Source: Parascedosporium putredinis (taxonomy: Eukaryota; Ascomycota; Sordariomycetes; Microascales; Microascaceae). Taken from it: a stretch of 64,000 nucleotides of DNA. Each line of letters begins with the position of its first letter. Positions within the stretch are counted from its first letter, which is position 1. The position numbers were made by a program, and so were the translations under genes. Below are positions 1 to 11,900 of the stretch, in pieces. Below the pieces are notes generated by a model. That model saw only the letters and a list, made by a program, of their open reading frames with translations, was not told the DNA's origin and did no database searches. The stretch lies in contig CASHTG010000006.1 of NCBI GenBank assembly GCA_949357655.1, positions 1,090,595 to 1,154,594 of the forward strand, written 5' to 3'.

Positions 1-1958
1 TGTTATATCCAAATGCGCCTTCGTTGAACTATTGAATGTATATATATATATATATACCTCGGGACAGTGGGGGTAAAACAGCTTGAAGAAATCCGGACCG
101 GCGAAACGAAACACTCACATTTTGCTCAATAGGTGAGGTTGCAGCTGCCAATTTATGAGTCAGCAAAGAGGCTCTGGCGCTGGAATTCTTCGAACTTTTT
201 GTATTGTATTTCTCCTTCACATGGATGTTTTATACCGAGGTACACACCCTGATATTTACTTTGAAATATCACGATTAGGCACAATGTCTTGTCTTGTTTG
301 ACCAACACACGATGCACTAAGGATGCAGGAACATCAAAGAACGGTGCACCAATCGTGATGGGAAGCGCCGCCTCTAACCCCTCTCTATCATCCTTGTAAG
401 CACCTTTAGAAACTCGTCTACACAGTACGAAGTAGGTGACAGTCCAAATACATAACTCATAAAGTAATACCGAGGTAAAGTAAAGTATAAACTTACATAG
501 TGTTATTAGGCTGTAAAATACTCGATCTGAAGTAGAATAGGTATTATTACCCGGCTCTGGATTTTGTCTTTTCGAAGTGGAGATCCTTTAGCGACCAATC
601 ATAAAGCTGAAGTGCACTACGAAGTACTTGTAGTTAGCAAAAGTGAGGTTGGCTGCTGGCTGGCTGGCCCATTAATTAAAGCAGCCAGCCATTGGTTGGC
701 TGCCGTTCCAACTCTCAGTCTGCCCTTGCAGAGGGCACAAGACCAATAGAGGATAGGAGTTCGAATCTCGAAACTCTTATCAATTATTCGATCCAATCCA
801 TCCATAGATCTATTGGATCTAATATTGTACGAAGTATCAGAAGCCAGCGCAAGGGGTTGAAAAGGTTGGAACGTGACCACCCCCTCCCCCGCGGAAATAT
901 CCGTAGGCGGGCAGATAGATTATTATTCTCATTTCGAAGAAATCTACATTTCATCCTACCTGCCTACAGATCACAGGCGCCCGAGCTCAGCAAGTCATGA
1001 GTCAAGCATAATGGCCAGCTTTTATATCATTTGGTCGAACTCACCGTCGCTTCAGAGGCAAACCATGGTATGGAATGACCCCGAATCGGTCTTCTCATTT
1101 CAGCTCCATGACCTTTGGTCCAAATAGTAGCTGCAACTTGAAAACTATGAGACCGAGAGCCATGTGAGCTCCTCGCTCAGTAGTTCGTTGCCGCGGGTTG
1201 GAGTCAACAGTATTGATTGATTCTACATACAACTTATATCTGCCATGTGTCGAAGAAAAATGAAATCCTACACATCTGAACCAGATGCGGCGATCATTAG
1301 TATCAGCGTCGCGGTGTTCCTTCAGACATCAATTTCGTCCCGGTCGCACGATCACCACTATGCATTTTGTAGCGCGGAGACCCCTGTTTTTGCGGGGTGG
1401 TTTCTCGCCCATCTCTGAGTGCCTCCTCACATTGCCGCAGGGTCCACGGACGCCACAGACAGGCTAGCATCCGTGCATTTCTATTACATCTATGGATCTA
1501 ATGTACACACATGGTGGACAAGGGGTTCGTCTCCATTCGCCGCCCATCCACCCACACCCCCAACCCGAGACAAATATCGTATCACCTCGACCATTTAGCC
1601 CGCACATCTCTTCGGACCTCGTGGTCGCCGTCAGCCAAGTATCAATCGCCGCCTCAAACCCCTCTAACGGCTACCCATATTCTTTAATTTCCTCGCGATG
1701 GGTCTTGGCGTCCCTCGTTCCTCTTGATTCCAAAAGCCCTGTAATACAATCTCTCAACTCCTTTCATCAGGCGTTTGAACCACGTCCGATTCGATCTTGC
1801 TCACCTTTCTCCTTTGACGATCAACTTCGCCTCAGCTAAAGACTCATATTCCCGACACCTATCTCGAAATCTATGCGAACCATCCTTAGAAAACTGCGCC
1901 CTCACCTCACACATCAGAATAAGCATTGGTCCTCAAAGTCCATCTCCTCCCACGCGGC
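1..1958. other. Intergenic/5' flank of the LIM gene; no gene recognised
   Basis: No reading frame here looks like a known protein; the open frames are short and overlap on both strands. Visible structure is limited to a (TA)n run at about 38-56, GGCTGG/CCAGCC inverted repeats at about 645-705, and a C/T-rich stretch from about 1530 to 1950 just before the LIM gene start, which is typical of a fungal core promoter and 5' leader. Confidence 0.6.
38..56. repeat. (TA)n microsatellite
   Basis: A perfect alternating TA tract of about 9 units. Confidence 0.85.
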
Positions 1959-4268
1959 ATGGCAAATCTTCCTAGGGATTCAACGCTATTACCTACCATA
2001 AAATGTTCGACATGTGGCGGACAGATCGAAATATCCCTTATGGGAGATCACGTTTGTAGTGGAACTGACTCTCAAGAAGGTAAATCAACGCGTAGATTCT
2101 TAGACACAAAGGTTTTTACTTATGAGTTCATAGATCTCCTCACTCAAGACAAACCTTTGCCATATCGGTACGAGAGATCTAGGAGGCCCGAGAGGGCGCC
2201 TCCAAAGGTAGACACAAACGCGGCAAGTGAGTACATACACAGATATCAAGCCAACAGCTTAGGTGTGTCAATTTCACTGACGAGGTTTCCAAAGATGGAG
2301 GCTACATACGCGCAGGACAATTGACACCCGTCAGTACCTCAAGTGGGTCTCGGAGCCTCTCCCCGAAAACGCCTGATGGCCGATCCGTTGGTAATCGCGT
2401 GAACGACTTCTTTGAGCCTGCCATCGCAGGTGATTACGATTTGGTGAGATCACAGGAAAACCGAAGACCAGATGCTTATGGGAGCGGCCTCACGGAGCGG
2501 GATGGGTACGAACGTGATTCATTATACGCATCTTCGAGTCCGAAAAGACAGAAGCCCGATGTTCTACGGCGGATGAACACCATTACCCCGGGCCCTTTCG
2601 ATGTAAAAGCGCGCGAGAATCGGTCCCGTAATGAATTTCCTACGAGGAACAACAAAGGATTAGACGAAAACCTCACTGGCACAACATCCTCGAATAGACC
2701 GGGTGTGTCTCTGGCCAGGAATAAATATGTAAACGGCGACCGCAATATGCCCACGAGAGTCAATGGGTATGGTGGATTGGACGCGCCAAACCCAATAGAC
2801 TTTGAGCCCGAGCTATTCACCGCAAACAACCGTTCGGGCACTTTTCCGCGGCCGAATAATCCCGAAACCCCGATGAGGACTCCATCCGCGCCTGGCCCAC
2901 GTCCCGACCGCTATAGACTACCCGATGATGGTAGGCCCTACTTGCTAGGCCCAGACACCTCAAGATCTCCTCCCCACGGAATAGTACCATCAAGTCCATC
3001 ACCTCAACGAGAAGTGGTAGTCAATCTGTTGATCTTGCTGCAGAGTTTGGGATCGGAAATCCTTACCACACCCCCTCAGCGTCATTGTCGTCGGCAATTT
3101 CATTATCTGGCCAAGATAGTAACTCGAGGTTGTCTCGGACGATCTCTAAACGCCTATCACCGAATGATGAGGGCCTCCCGGCAACTCGGGAATCGATGAC
3201 TTGATGATTGCCTTACAAGCTTCTATGAGGGACCGGCAATCTCCAACGGCTGTGCAACTTGATAGAAACCCCTCAATTAATTCAAGCCGGAGGGGCGGTC
3301 TCGTGATGGTAAAAATTCCAGTCGCAGTCGAAGTGCCTCGCGACCCCGTCAACAAGGGCCTGCCTCTTACGAGACGCCCGCGTTCAATCTCAAACTCGAG
3401 GTTGACCGCTACCAAGCGTCAGCTCGAGACCGGAGCGAGCCTAGATACGACCAAGATGCAAATATATCCTATTCGCGGACACCCGCCAGAGAATACCCCA
3501 ATACGAAAGGGGTCAACTACAACCCCTCTATGCCGTCTCAAGGTTTACCCCGTGCCTCGGGCCCTCAAATGATACGCGGGCCTTGCAAAGCATGCAGTAA
3601 AGAAATCCGGGGCAAAAGTATTTCCTCTGCAGATGGACGTCTAACTGGCAAGTATCACAAGGCTTGCTTTGTGTGTACTATGTGCCGGGAGCCTTTCTCA
3701 TCGGCTGAATTTTATGTTCTCAAAGACAGGCCCTTTTGTGAGCTCCACTATCATGAACTTAACGGAAGTTTATGTGGTAGCTGTGGGAAGGGCATCGAGG
3801 GGCAGTACTTGGAGGATGAAGCCCTTTCAAAATACCATCTCGGATGCTTTCAGTGTACAGATTGCGGGATATCGCTTTCTGATGGATATTTCGAGGTTGA
3901 AGGAGGATATTATTGCGAGAGAGATGCGTGGAAGCGAGTCCAGTTCGACCCACCGGTATCGAATGGCTATAATATGGCTCTAGATGTGACTCTTACTAGT
4001 CCCGCCTCCGACTACTCACCAGCCCTCGCAAGTCTTATATCCCCAACGACGCCGGGAAATGGCCTCCAGGCGAACCTTTCACCCCTTTCTCCTATTCTCA
4101 GCCGCGGTCCACCAACACCCCTCGGCCTTCCCCACGTCCGGGCGACAAGGGACCAGCGGTACCACGACGACCCATCGGCCTGCCACGCGGTCAGAGACTG
4201 CCTCCTGGGATGGGGCCGGTCCCTCGGCCACGGATGAACAAACGTATGACCAGGCTCGGCATCATGTG
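1959..4268 (+). CDS. LIM-domain protein, paxillin-like (PaxB/Pxl1 type)
   Basis: Likely cytoskeletal/cell-polarity adaptor (inferred from family). The start at 1959 gives MANLPRDSTLLPTIKC, followed by a CxxC...GDHVC zinc-binding N-terminus common in fungal members. Intron 1 is 2080-2133 (54 bp) and intron 2 is 2227-2294 (GTGAGT donor); splicing joins frames cleanly to AGQLTPVSTSSGSRS. A long low-complexity Ser/Pro/Arg linker (about 2300-3560) precedes two tandem LIM domains at about 3580-3940 (Cys/His pairs such as CKAC, YHKACFVCTMC, LCGSC, FQCTDC). A basic C-terminal tail ends MNKRMTRLGIM at 4268. The frame changes four times, each by -1: near 3005, 3190-3200, 3290 and 4000-4080 (a 44-bp intron at 3956-3999 is an alternative for the last). 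Sense is kept on both sides, so assembly deletions are likelier than a dead gene. Converges with the PX gene. Confidence 0.85.
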
Positions 4269-5114
4269 AGGAAGCCTTCCCTTCACTAAATTTAAACATG
4301 CCTTCTATTTCTCCATTACAACGCAGAAAGCGGAGTAGGACAGGTGGCCCACCCGCCAACACGCTTACATTCGCCATACCTCACCACCATCACTCTATAC
4401 CCATCTTACCCATCTTTAATTCCCTACTCGACCAAGACGTCGGGTTGCTTTTTCTTTTTCTTTTTCTATTTCTGTTTCACTCATTTTTTTGTTACTTTAC
4501 TTTTATTGTTTTGTTTTTCCAAGGGGGCTGGAGTGGGTTGGTTTTCAAGGATGAACATATTCACAAGCGTTTTTACGACAGGCCCTCGACAGATTTTTTC
4601 CAGTCCGAAATAAAATCTGCATGCATTGCCAATAACTATTCATATATCAATCTCGGGGGTGGACGCAATGCTTCCTCTATTGCCGTCTTTTGACATTTAT
4701 ATTTGAACGATATTTCAGACTCAAATTCAGATGGGATCGCGAGGACGGGTCCTCGTGCTCCCTCAAAGATGAAGCCGTTAGATATTGACCCTTGGACATC
4801 TGCTAGCATCCTGGTTTGGAATGAAGGCCGCCAGGGATCATGTTTAAACTACTTTAAGTGTAGGTTCAGGAACGTAGTTGTGAGTAAGTTCTACAAGTGA
4901 GGATTCTCCTTGGATTGCAAGTTTGATCCATGAATACACAATATGGCCTCTCCTCGCAACCTCACCTCGCCGCCTGTTCCAAAAGCATATCACCCGAACG
5001 CCCAGGCCATACCCTAGTATACCAGTACACTGGGTGATAATGATAAAAATCAAATAATTTATCCATGTCAAGGGAAAACAAACGAGATAAGGAGCACACC
5101 TTGCCTAGTTGTCG
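4269..5114. other. Convergent 3' intergenic region
   Basis: Lies between the 3' end of the LIM gene and the 3' end of the PX gene, so it should hold both 3' UTRs and polyadenylation sites. A T-rich run of repeated TTTTTC units is present at about 4449-4475. No supported gene. Confidence 0.6.
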
Positions 5115-8100
5115 TCAATGCGTCACAACCCTCACTACCTGGAGGAGAATGCCGAACATGAGACCTCGAGCAATTTCCTCGATCTGAAGACAGTCAAAGA
5201 CGCGCCCAACTGCCTCATTCGTTGCGGACTGACCCATTACACCTGTAAGTGCGGCAGGCACACCACTTTGAATAAGAAGTTTTCTTGCCTTTTCACGTAA
5301 CTTATCCTTCTCGCCCCGGGTCATCTCTGAAGGCCAGGCGGCTTTCTCCTCTTCTGTCGGAAGTGAATTTTCTCTTAGCTTATGCAAATGACTCGCAATA
5401 CCGCTATCGCAAGTGTTTGCATCAATTATCGAATGCTGAAGGAGTGACCTAATAGACAGAAGTGACGGGTTTCAGGCCGAAGAAGAAAGGATTTGGCCGC
5501 GCCTAAGAGCGTCCGTCGTATATTCAGGCCGATGACAAGGTATATAGCTCGTTAATGACAGCGAACATAAGCTCCACAGCAATGCTGGCCTCCTGTTCAG
5601 ATAGTGGAGGCAAATGTTTTGAAATGTTCAAGCCTTCAGGACTCTTGGATGCCGCCATAGAGGGAGTTATTGAATTTGCTGACTTCACCGGGGAGGCAAT
5701 TGCTATTCGCCAAGGTCCTATCATTCGTTTGACATTCCTTGTGCTCCCGGCCGGCAACGTCTTGGTCATCAGAACTGTCGCAAGTAAGAGGTGGGGGTCT
5801 CGCACAATCTAGACTCGTCAACGAAGAGGACCGAAGGGGCGCCCGGCTTGATGACCGACTATTATCGGTACTTCTACTCATGCTATCCGGCCGCTCATAA
5901 GGGGATCGCTGAGTGTCAAAAGTTTCGCCGTCTGTGTCAAACTGAGAGCTCGGCCGTCGCTCCATTGGCGCAATTTTTGCCGGTTGTATGGAAATGACGG
6001 AGGACCTCTGGCTATCCATGCTATCCCGTGCTTTTGGGAATGGACAGGGGATGGCATGCTGTTAATTCGAGGGGCGTTGAGATGGCTAGGCGATTTGCTC
6101 CGCTCGCTGGAAGGTCTCTAAGCAAGGGTTGAGTTGGTTTTCTTTGCCCGAGACCCATGTTGCCCAATACTCCTGTGACGCCACCAACCACAGCCTTCCC
6201 GCCCTGCATAGCACCCTTGGGTGCGGTTGCAAGTACATCTAGCATATTCTTTCCGAAAATATCGAGACCGAATGTAGTCCGGTTATCATTGACGCTTGGC
6301 AGGCCCTGATCTTTATCTAGAAACCGCTTCATACCTTCGCTCTCAGCGAGGCTTGTGTACCAACATGCGTCTCGGACATATCTCTCCAGCTCCCCACGAA
6401 GGGATGAGCGTGTGTGCACTTTCCACGAGGGAAGGGCACTGTGCTGTTCTGAAAAAGCGATGGCCCCAGAGACGGTGGCAATACGACGAAGTATTTCGTG
6501 AAGTGCCTCAAAATCGGAATACTTTCTGATAATCATCCACCCGGGAAACCGCGAGGAGCATGGTTCAATTTGGATTAGATAATCCCAGCTCGGTTTATTT
6601 CGGATCAAGTTATTTTCATTGATGGCATCTTCATGAATTGTTATGGTGGCATTTTGAAGAGTGAGCGTGGCTGGTCGAGGTTCGTCACTTCCATCTGAGG
6701 TTTCCTGAGCAGGCGGGACTATCTGGTCAAAGCTCGTAAACTGAAATCTTGAGTTTTGTTTCGCCAGTTCGCCATTTTGAGTTGAGTCTGTATCCGTAGA
6801 TTGGACAGTGACCCGAGTACGGCATTGTTCTCCCTTTGTGGGATCGCTAATTATGGTATCCTTCACTGATGCCCCCTCAATCGATACATGCAATGATCGA
6901 GGAGATATGTTTCCTGGGAAGTTTGAGGAGATGTTGTGCCCTATGATATCATTCAGCAATGGGTCAATAGGATCGCGAAACGCCTCCCCACCATTGGCAG
7001 AGGAAATGGTGTCGGATACACAGTTAGCCTCTTCCGCCACGAGAAGTGCGTTCATGCGCTTCATCTCTTCGAGAGCCTCCTCCATATCCTCGTCAGCCTT
7101 GCTTAGTTGTTTCTTATGATTACACAAGTTCTCTTTCTTCCCGATCTGGGCGATATCAGGAGCGGCAGCTCTCACAACAGTGACGGCCCCTGAAGTGCTA
7201 TCAACGTCGGCAAAGACGGCAGCGTTGGCATCACGACCGGTCTGCATTCCAACATCGATTGCCTGGTTGAAGTCAGGCTCTCCATCTTCCAACAGATACA
7301 CGATCCAGCTGTTTATCCACTCCGGCTTCGAGCACGTTGAAAGAGTAGATTCCAGGATGACGCCCGCCAATATCTCCTTAAGAAACATTCGAACAACTTC
7401 GCAGTCGTACGCTGGTTTCTCTAAAAAGCCGAGCAGATCCTCGGCAGCCATTTTAAGCTTTGAAGCCTGTTGTTTTTGATTTATAAGATTCGCAAGGTGT
7501 GAGTCAGGGTTCGATGTTAGATACGCATATACGGCATCGACGGGTGTAACTTTTGAATCTGGGGGCAATTCAGCAAAAGCCGCAGATAATTCGGAGCAAA
7601 GGACGATAAGAATAGAGGACGAGTTGGTGAAGAAATCGAGAAAGGCACTAGCAGGTCTTTTCCGAGCAAGGTGATTTGCCGTCGATATTATGAACGAGGA
7701 GAGAAGCTTCCGGCAAGCGAGAGGAAAGGACCGATCCGAAGGAACGATTGGGCTGTACCACCATTTGATATAGTCTCGAAGGATCGCGTCAATCAACGAC
7801 TTTAACGCATCGCGCGTCTCGGGCCGAAAATCTTCGAACGACTTCATCAATATCTCGTGAGGAGCTCGAAGAGCGCTAGCGTTTGCCTCCGCCTCTTCTC
7901 CTCCCGGTAGGAAATCAATCGACTGATAACATCATAACCCTTATCCCCTCGGATAGCACGGGCAACATCGGGGTGGCTAGCCTCAAAAGCAACATATAGT
8001 AGAACTCCTCCGCAGGCGCCGATCAATAAAAGACCGATTCCACCCAGGGCAACATACATGAAAAGAGAAAAGGCTAAAGCGAGCACAAGAAATGTGCCAG

Positions 8101-8128
8101 GGGAGGCGGTGGCGACAAAATCAATCAC
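5115..8128 (-). CDS. PXA-PX-nexin_C membrane protein (Mdm1/SNX13/SNX14-like)
   Basis: Phosphoinositide-binding membrane protein of the PXA-PX sorting nexin family, inferred to act at endomembrane contact or endosomal sites. Reading from 8128: a hydrophobic N-terminus with two membrane segments (residues about 13-50), then the PXA domain (FEDFRPETRDAL, IKWWYSPIVPSDRSFPL, about 7830-7270). Next come a linker with an acidic helical stretch (about 7090), the PX domain with its RKYSDFEAL core (about 6615-6300), a Ser-rich linker, and a nexin_C domain (VELMFAVINELYTLSSA about 5570, then HKLRENSLPTEEE to the stop at 5115). No RGS domain is seen. Frame changes occur near 7885, 6035, 5645, 5526 and 5472; at 5526 and 5472 restoring one G rebuilds the nexin_C reading (SSA-WNIRRTLL and LLRP-NPS). 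No introns are needed. Confidence 0.85.
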
Positions 8129-8645
8129 AGAGGCAGTACTACTGTAAGTGCCAGTAGAACTGGGCTCGACCCTCCGGTGCAGGATTGATTCATTTGCAAA
8201 ACGGCTCTCTGGAGCCCCGTCGATTCAGGCGTTATTACGCATTGTCCATCCTCGGTCAGATCCATCTTGGGTTATTGTGCGTGCTTGCGTGTAAGCTCCG
8301 TGTCCAGTGTTGGCAAGTTATAGCTAAGTCGGGATCGGTAACACCTCAAGCCGGATTTCGCGACATCACAGTCTCATTTCGGCGAAGGTGGTCAAGTTGA
8401 TACGCCCGAGGCGCGGAAGCAGTTCAGACCTAAATAAAACAGAGGAACTAGCAGGTCAAACGTGCTGATGGGGAGTAAGTAGGATAAAAATACCCTGACA
8501 GGTATTAAAAATGCTGTCCGATGAGATGATTGCTGTCCATTGAAAGATTATCAATTAGCTTTGTCGACAAGATAGAAATCTCAGGAACCAGAGAATTCAC
8601 AGTCAGCATCCTTAGTCAGGTGGTGGATCACATTCATTCATAAAG
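8129..8645. other. Upstream region of the PX gene
   Basis: Normal-composition DNA that should hold the promoter of the minus-strand PX gene. It ends sharply at about 8640, where base composition falls into the AT-rich block. No supported gene. Confidence 0.55.
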
Positions 8646-8649
8646 AGGT

Positions 8650-9060
8650 GAAAGAGAGACACTATTTTAAAGGTATATAAAGAAATAATAAAAAATAACA
8701 GTAAGTATAAAGTTTTAAAAATAGTGATAAATTTTAATCTTTTAAGTTTTATATAAAAACTTTTAGATTTTTTAAAATTATTAAGCTATAAGAGGTTACT
8801 AGCTAATTAATAATATAGGAGGATAATAAACCTTACTAGTCGACAATTCTAACTTATTAGAAGTTATAACCTTAGTACTAGCTTATAGTCCTAGCTTAGT
8901 TAGTGAATATAGATAAGTAAGTAAAAGCTACCCTTAATAGTAAGCTATTTAGTAGAAATAGTAATTATAGAAAGAAAATAAAGGTAAGTAAGAAAGAGAT
9001 TATAAGTAGGAGAGTAAGAATATACTAGATATAAAAAGGGAAGGAATTTTTTATTAGCTA
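8650..9060. repeat. Dispersed repeat, intact copy
   Basis: About 410 bp related to a second copy that begins at about 9290 and continues, after the gypsy element, at about 16968-17130. Shared marks include GCTAATTAATAATATA (8804) against GCTAATAATATA (9400), and ATACTAGATATAAAA at 9020 and 17092. Could be a solo LTR or non-autonomous element; family not recognised. Confidence 0.5.
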
Positions 9061-9289
9061 AAGAAAAGAACTAACTATTTTACTACCTTATATTTAATAT
9101 TATAGCTTCTATTATAACTATTATATCTTATAAGGAAGTAATATTATAGTAACTTTTAAAGATTAGTAACTCTTATAGTAACTTAAAGATTACTATATCT
9201 CTCTAATAGCTTACTAATAGTATAGTTATTAGTAAGCTAGTTAATATAACCTTTAGTTATAATAATTATAAATAAAATTTAATAAAATT

Positions 9290-9497
9290 ATTAAAATATT
9301 AAAGATAATAGTATTTATATATTTCTTTTATTTTAAAATTAGAACTTTTAAATTTTATATTTTAAATATTATATTATATTAATAAATATTATTAACTAGC
9401 TAATAATATAAAAAGATAAATAAACTTTATAAATAGATAATTATAACTTATTAAAAATTATAATTTTAATACTAGCTTATAATTATAACTTAATTAA
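9290..9497. repeat. Dispersed repeat, second copy, left part
   Basis: Left portion of the repeat described at 8650-9060. It stops at CTTAATTA, exactly where the gypsy LTR begins; the remainder resumes after the other LTR with AATTAGTAAATA. In the intact copy the two halves are contiguous (CTTAGTTAGTGAATA), which marks this as the gypsy insertion site. Confidence 0.5.
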
Positions 9498-9930
9498 TAT
9501 AAAGGTATTATTATATAGAGTAGAGAGGTATAATATATATAAAATAGTAGTAAAGTAGTAGAGAGTAGTAAGTAAGGAGTAGGGTAGATATATATTTAAG
9601 GTTTTACTAATCACTACCTCCTTTTTCTATATCCTCCTTTCCTCTTCCTTCTTATAGTTATTCCTATAAGTTTACTATCTCTTTACCTTCCCCTCTTTCC
9701 TATATTAATTATTAGTTTCCCCTCTTTTTATTACTTTTCTTTATCCTTATCTAGCTAAAAGTCTACTATTAGTTTACTCTAATATATTAATACCCTTACT
9801 AACTTATCTTTCTTATCTTTCTCTAGGTAGACTTTTAGTAAATCCCCTAAGGGTTCCTTTGAAGGTTATTCCTAGTCTATTCTAGCTATAGGGGACTATT
9901 AGTAGCCCTATAGGTTTTCCTTTATCCTAA
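9498..9930 (-). repeat. Gypsy element 1, left LTR (3' LTR)
   Basis: Starts TATAAAGGTATTATTATATA and closely matches 16535-16966 throughout (for example TTTACTATCTCTTTACCTTC in both). Differences are largely C/T and G/A transitions plus small indels, as expected after RIP. Confidence 0.85.
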
Positions 9931-11569
9931 TATAGTCTCCCCCTTTTTTTACTTTATCTTTAAAGTAGTTTACTAATTATTTACTTTTAAAAAAATTACT
10001 CTTTTATTTACCTATTATAAGGTAGCTCCTTCTTTATAGATAGGCTTAGGGTAGCTCCTTCTTTATAAGTAGCTTTAGTTCTCTTTATTTTAGCTAAAGT
10101 CTATAATACTATTAGATAAAGGTTTATAGTCTATTTAAATAGGCTCTTTAAATAGAATTATTATATTAATATATAAAGGATATTTTTATTATTAATCTTT
10201 AGGTTTCTTTTTACTTTAGGCCCCTTAGTAGTTTATAATTACCTCTTTTTACTAGAGGTTTTTAATAGTCTATAAAAAGGCTTACTTCCCTATCCTAAGG
10301 TCCTTTTAGGTCCTCTCTATAATATTATACCCCTTTTTTTTAAGAATTTAAATAGATATTATAGCCCCTAGTAAATAAAATACTACTATAGCTCTTACTA
10401 ATACCTTAGCTATAAAATATAATAAGTTAGGTAAACTATTAGATAATATATTAGATAAGCTAGAGGAAGTAGTAGTAGAGCCCTTAGCTATTAGTAGGGA
10501 CCTTATTTTCCTTTATTATTACTACTCCTACTACTATATTTAGTAGAAGCCTTCTATTTATAAGTAAGCTAAGTAAGATAACCTTTTTATATTCCTACTA
10601 AAGGTAAATTCTCTTTTTCTAGTTCCTTACTATTAGCTACTAAAAAGTTACTAGACTAATCTAAGCTTTATCTATAGGGGAGTTATAGAAGTATAATTAG
10701 TATATAAAGTAGGGGAAGGCCTATATACCTATTCCTTATAAGCTAGTCCCTATAGTATAAGTTATTAAAGCTAACCTTTAGGCCCTTCTTAATAAGATAG
10801 TTAACCTTACTATAAGTTTTCTTCTTTTTATTAGAGGGTTTATATTAATAGGTTTTTCCTATAGCCTACTATTAAAGCCCTCTAGGTATCCTTTAAATAT
10901 AACCTTATAATATTATATTATATAGATAAAGTAAACTTTAACTCTACTAATACCTAGTAGAATAGGTCTTATCTATTATTAAATTATCTTAAATATATAG
11001 CTATTATAATAATATACTTAGTAATATTTTATATAATTAACTTTTATTACTAGCTTTAGAGAGATAATATTCTTAATTATTATATAGTTATTACTATATA
11101 GACTACTATTACTATTACTATAGCTCCTATTATAGCTTTACTATTAGGTATATTAATAGTAGCTCTTATTATAGTAGTTTTTACTACTACTATAGGAGCT
11201 CTAGTAAAAGTAGTAAGGGGAATAAAGATAGTAAAGGTAGCTCTTTATATAATAGTTTTAACTATTACTATAATAGCTAATATTACTATAGTAACTTTAA
11301 AGGCTAATAGTAGTAGGGATAGTAGTTAGTAGAGGAGAAGGGGGTTATATAAAGGTCTTTATATTTTTAGTAGGGATTAAATCCCTATAAATAGTTTATA
11401 AGTTAATTTTTATTTTTAACTAATATCTTTATCTTTATCTAATAGTTCCTCTTCCTTAATAATTAGCCTTTTAGTCCCCTTAAAAATATATATAACCTTT
11501 TCTTCTATTTATCTATAAGCTAGATAGTATTAATAAATTAGTAACTCTCCTATAAGCTATCTTTAATAG

Positions 11570-11900
11570 GGTATCCTTTCTATTAGATAAAGTATTATTA
11601 GTTATATAAAGGTCTTTTATAGTTAAATATTACTTCTACTTTATAACTATCTTTTAAGATATTAGAAACTTTATTACTAGATATAAAAGGGTATACTTTA
11701 TTATACTAGAAAGGTTTTAGTAAACTAATAAGGAATATAAGGTAGATTTATAACTATAGGGGAGTATAAAGTAGTAGGCTATTTTATAAGTTCTAATAAC
11801 TACCTCTACTTTATAAAGCCTAATAAACTTCTCTAATAGCTTCTAGTTAAGCTTTTAGGGTTTAAAGTTATAAGTAGATAAGAGGACCTAGTTACTAACT
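11570..11900 (-). pseudogene. Gypsy element 1, pol C-terminus with chromodomain-like segment
   Basis: Minus-strand reading with stops taken as Gln resembles the end of chromovirus integrases: a LGPFKV-like stretch near 11820, a YSLLVY/HPVFHVS-like stretch near 11730, then KDSYKVEVIFNYKRP and QQKGYP near 11660-11570. The last part matches the chromodomain core (EVE.IL...R....YLVKWKGYP type). Heavily RIP-mutated. Confidence 0.6.

Noticed and set aside
718..775. tRNA-like segment: TGCCC/GGGCA stem with a 7-nt loop containing GCA, followed by GTTCGAATC
   Set aside because: The anticodon-arm spacing to the T-loop would need a long variable arm unsuited to tRNA-Cys, the T-stem pairs at only three positions and no matching acceptor stem was found. 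Not supported as a tRNA.
1492..1839. Plus-strand 115-residue open frame upstream of the LIM gene
   Set aside because: Its composition reflects the C/T-rich leader; no domain, and the LIM start at 1959 is well supported in another frame.
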